Source of the DNA: Mixia osmundae IAM 14324
Taxonomy: Eukaryota > Basidiomycota > Mixiomycetes > Mixiales > Mixiaceae
Direction of reading: 5' to 3'
Assembly (NCBI RefSeq): GCF_000708205.1
Contig: NW_014575561.1
Coordinates: 256,299-320,298 of the forward strand
DNA length: 64,000 nucleotides
In this document: one piece after another, positions 63,037 through 64,000 of the stretch
Position numbering within the stretch: the stretch's first letter is position 1
How the letters are laid out: every line of letters starts with the position of its first letter
Notes under the pieces: model-generated
Seen by the model: only the letters and a program-made list of their open reading frames with translations
The model's database searches: none
Told to the model about the DNA's origin: nothing
Program-made: the position numbers and the translations under genes

Positions 63037-64000
63037 CTAGACGGACGAGTTCTCGCCATCTGATAGCGACCAGAGATACCAGACGGCGATGGAGCGGTAC
63101 GGTCGCCAGGACTGACTGAGCTCTTCCATCTCCTCTGGCGAGAGGTAGATGTTGCCCTTGAGCTTCTTGTTGAAGCGGGCTTGCAAGACCGCGCGTGAAG
63201 CAATGGTCTTTGACGGCGGCAAGGGCGGCAGCTCGTACCTGCGCTCGACAGCAGGCGAAAGGGGAGTATGAAGCTGGAAATCCTCAATTTTGATGTTAGG
63301 CTTTGTGTCTGGCGTGCGAGGCAATGCAAAGTCTGGCATCGTGCCTTGTGATGACGTGCTGGGTGTGGCAGGCGGCGTGAGCAGAGTGGTTGCAAGTGTG
63401 AGTGGGACCTCTATTTCCTCTTTGACTGTTTCTGGCTTGATCTGTTCGATCTTGCGCGCTTTGATGTGAGGGTTGGCTTGGGTGAACCAAGTCAGCATAG
63501 CCTTTTGTACTCCCAAATCGCCAGACGGCATGATCTAGGCAGACTCATCTCAGCTCATCAAAGGCGGAGATAGGGAGAGACGCACGTCGGGACGCAGAAA
63601 GACAAAGATGAGAGCCATCTCGACGGTCCATCGGCCGATTCCTCTGACCTTAATGAGATGCTCCATGACCTCTTCGTCTGACATTTTGAGCATCGCCTTT
63701 GCGTCCAGCCAGCCCTCGACAAACTTTGATGCGAGATCTTGTATGTATTCTGCTTTCCTTTGGGACAGACCGGCCGAACGCAGGTGCTGTACACTGGCGC
63801 TGGCCACCTGGAAAGGTGTCGGAAAGGGCTCGACGATGCTATAGTCTGGCTTCTCCGGCAGGTCAGGGAACCAGAGTCGTATGAACCTATACTTGATCGA
63901 TCTTGCGGCTAACCAGCTGATCTGTTGGCCGAGGATGCTCGAGCAGAGCGATCTGAAGGGCGACACGGTCTCCTCGGGCATCTCAAACGGTTTGCAAGGC
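63037..64000 (-). CDS. MAG1: DNA-3-methyladenine glycosylase, HhH-GPD type (cut by right edge)
   Basis: The visible exons are 64000-63586 (open at the edge) and 63534-63037. The domain starts PFRSLCSSILGQQISWLAA and contains LRSAGLSQRKAEYIQDLA. The helix-hairpin-helix EEVMEHLIKVRGIGRWTVEM runs across the region before the splice site, and the catalytic-type Asp is in the following LRPDIMPSGDLG. This matches the AlkA/Mag1 group that removes alkylated purines in base excision repair. The C-terminal 130 residues are a Pro/Thr/Lys-rich insert followed by the family end WRPYRSIAVWYLW. The N-terminus lies outside the window. Its stop is 24 bp from that of the convergent UPF2. Confidence 0.92.

Overview
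This is a gene-dense, intron-rich nuclear segment of a fungus. Reading the protein families, I place it in the Basidiomycota. It carries a CAP59/CMT1-type (GT69) mannosyltransferase, a CAP10-type (GT90) glycosyltransferase, a wax-synthase-like MBOAT protein and an APSES/ankyrin cell-cycle factor. Introns are nearly all 43-69 bp, often with GTNNGY-like donors. A very compact member of the Pucciniomycotina such as Mixia is my guess; nothing here proves the species. I count about 45 protein genes in 64 kb, no tRNA or rRNA, no recognisable transposon and no CRISPR. Exon coordinates were read by eye from frame, splice signals and protein-family alignment, so single splice sites may be off.

Layout. 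1-5.0 kb: the 5' end of an acidic protein, the mRNA cap methyltransferase ABD1 and a PhoD-like phosphatase. 5.3-8.6 kb: a tandem array on the minus strand of an unfamiliar secreted cysteine-rich family (three intact genes and one relic). 8.8-17.8 kb: GT90 transferase, a tiny secreted Pro/Gly peptide, an OFD1/TPA1 dioxygenase, a basic nuclear protein, a GH88/105-like hydrolase, a PhyH dioxygenase and a small unknown. 18.1-24.5 kb: HAK/KUP potassium transporter, a secreted Pro-rich protein, complex I subunit NDUFB7 and an MBP1-type transcription factor. 24.7-41 kb: SMC3, actin, a CLASP protein, RPB3, GWT1, a macrodomain protein, the wax-synthase-like protein and ARL2. 41.2-46.4 kb: a second cluster of five genes of the same secreted cysteine-rich family. 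46.9-64 kb: divergent histone H3/H4, a prolyl-oligopeptidase-type peptidase, an O-fucosyltransferase-like protein, mitochondrial HSP70, GT69, mitochondrial ferredoxin, a second H4, UPF2 and a MAG1-type DNA glycosylase cut by the right edge.

Most of the window is housekeeping: transcription and mRNA fate (ABD1, RPB3, UPF2), chromosomes (H3, H4, SMC3, MAG1), cytoskeleton (actin, CLASP, ARL2), mitochondria (HSP70, ferredoxin, NDUFB7) and the secretory/cell-surface route (GWT1, GT69, GT90, O-fucosyltransferase-like). The outstanding accessory content is the secreted family. Nine loci in two clusters 33 kb apart share a signal peptide, a C-x3-C motif, an adjacent Cys-Cys pair, two further Cys pairs, and conserved intron positions and phases. 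I do not recognise it as a named family; effector, toxin-like or cell-surface roles are possible but are not shown by the sequence.

Other notable points are very small exons (10, 12, 13, 16, 17, 21 and 22 nt), four or five GC-AG introns, coding sequences that overlap or nearly touch tail to tail, a 77-bp divergent promoter, and two histone H4 genes that share almost identical first exons with an ambiguous base at the same codon.
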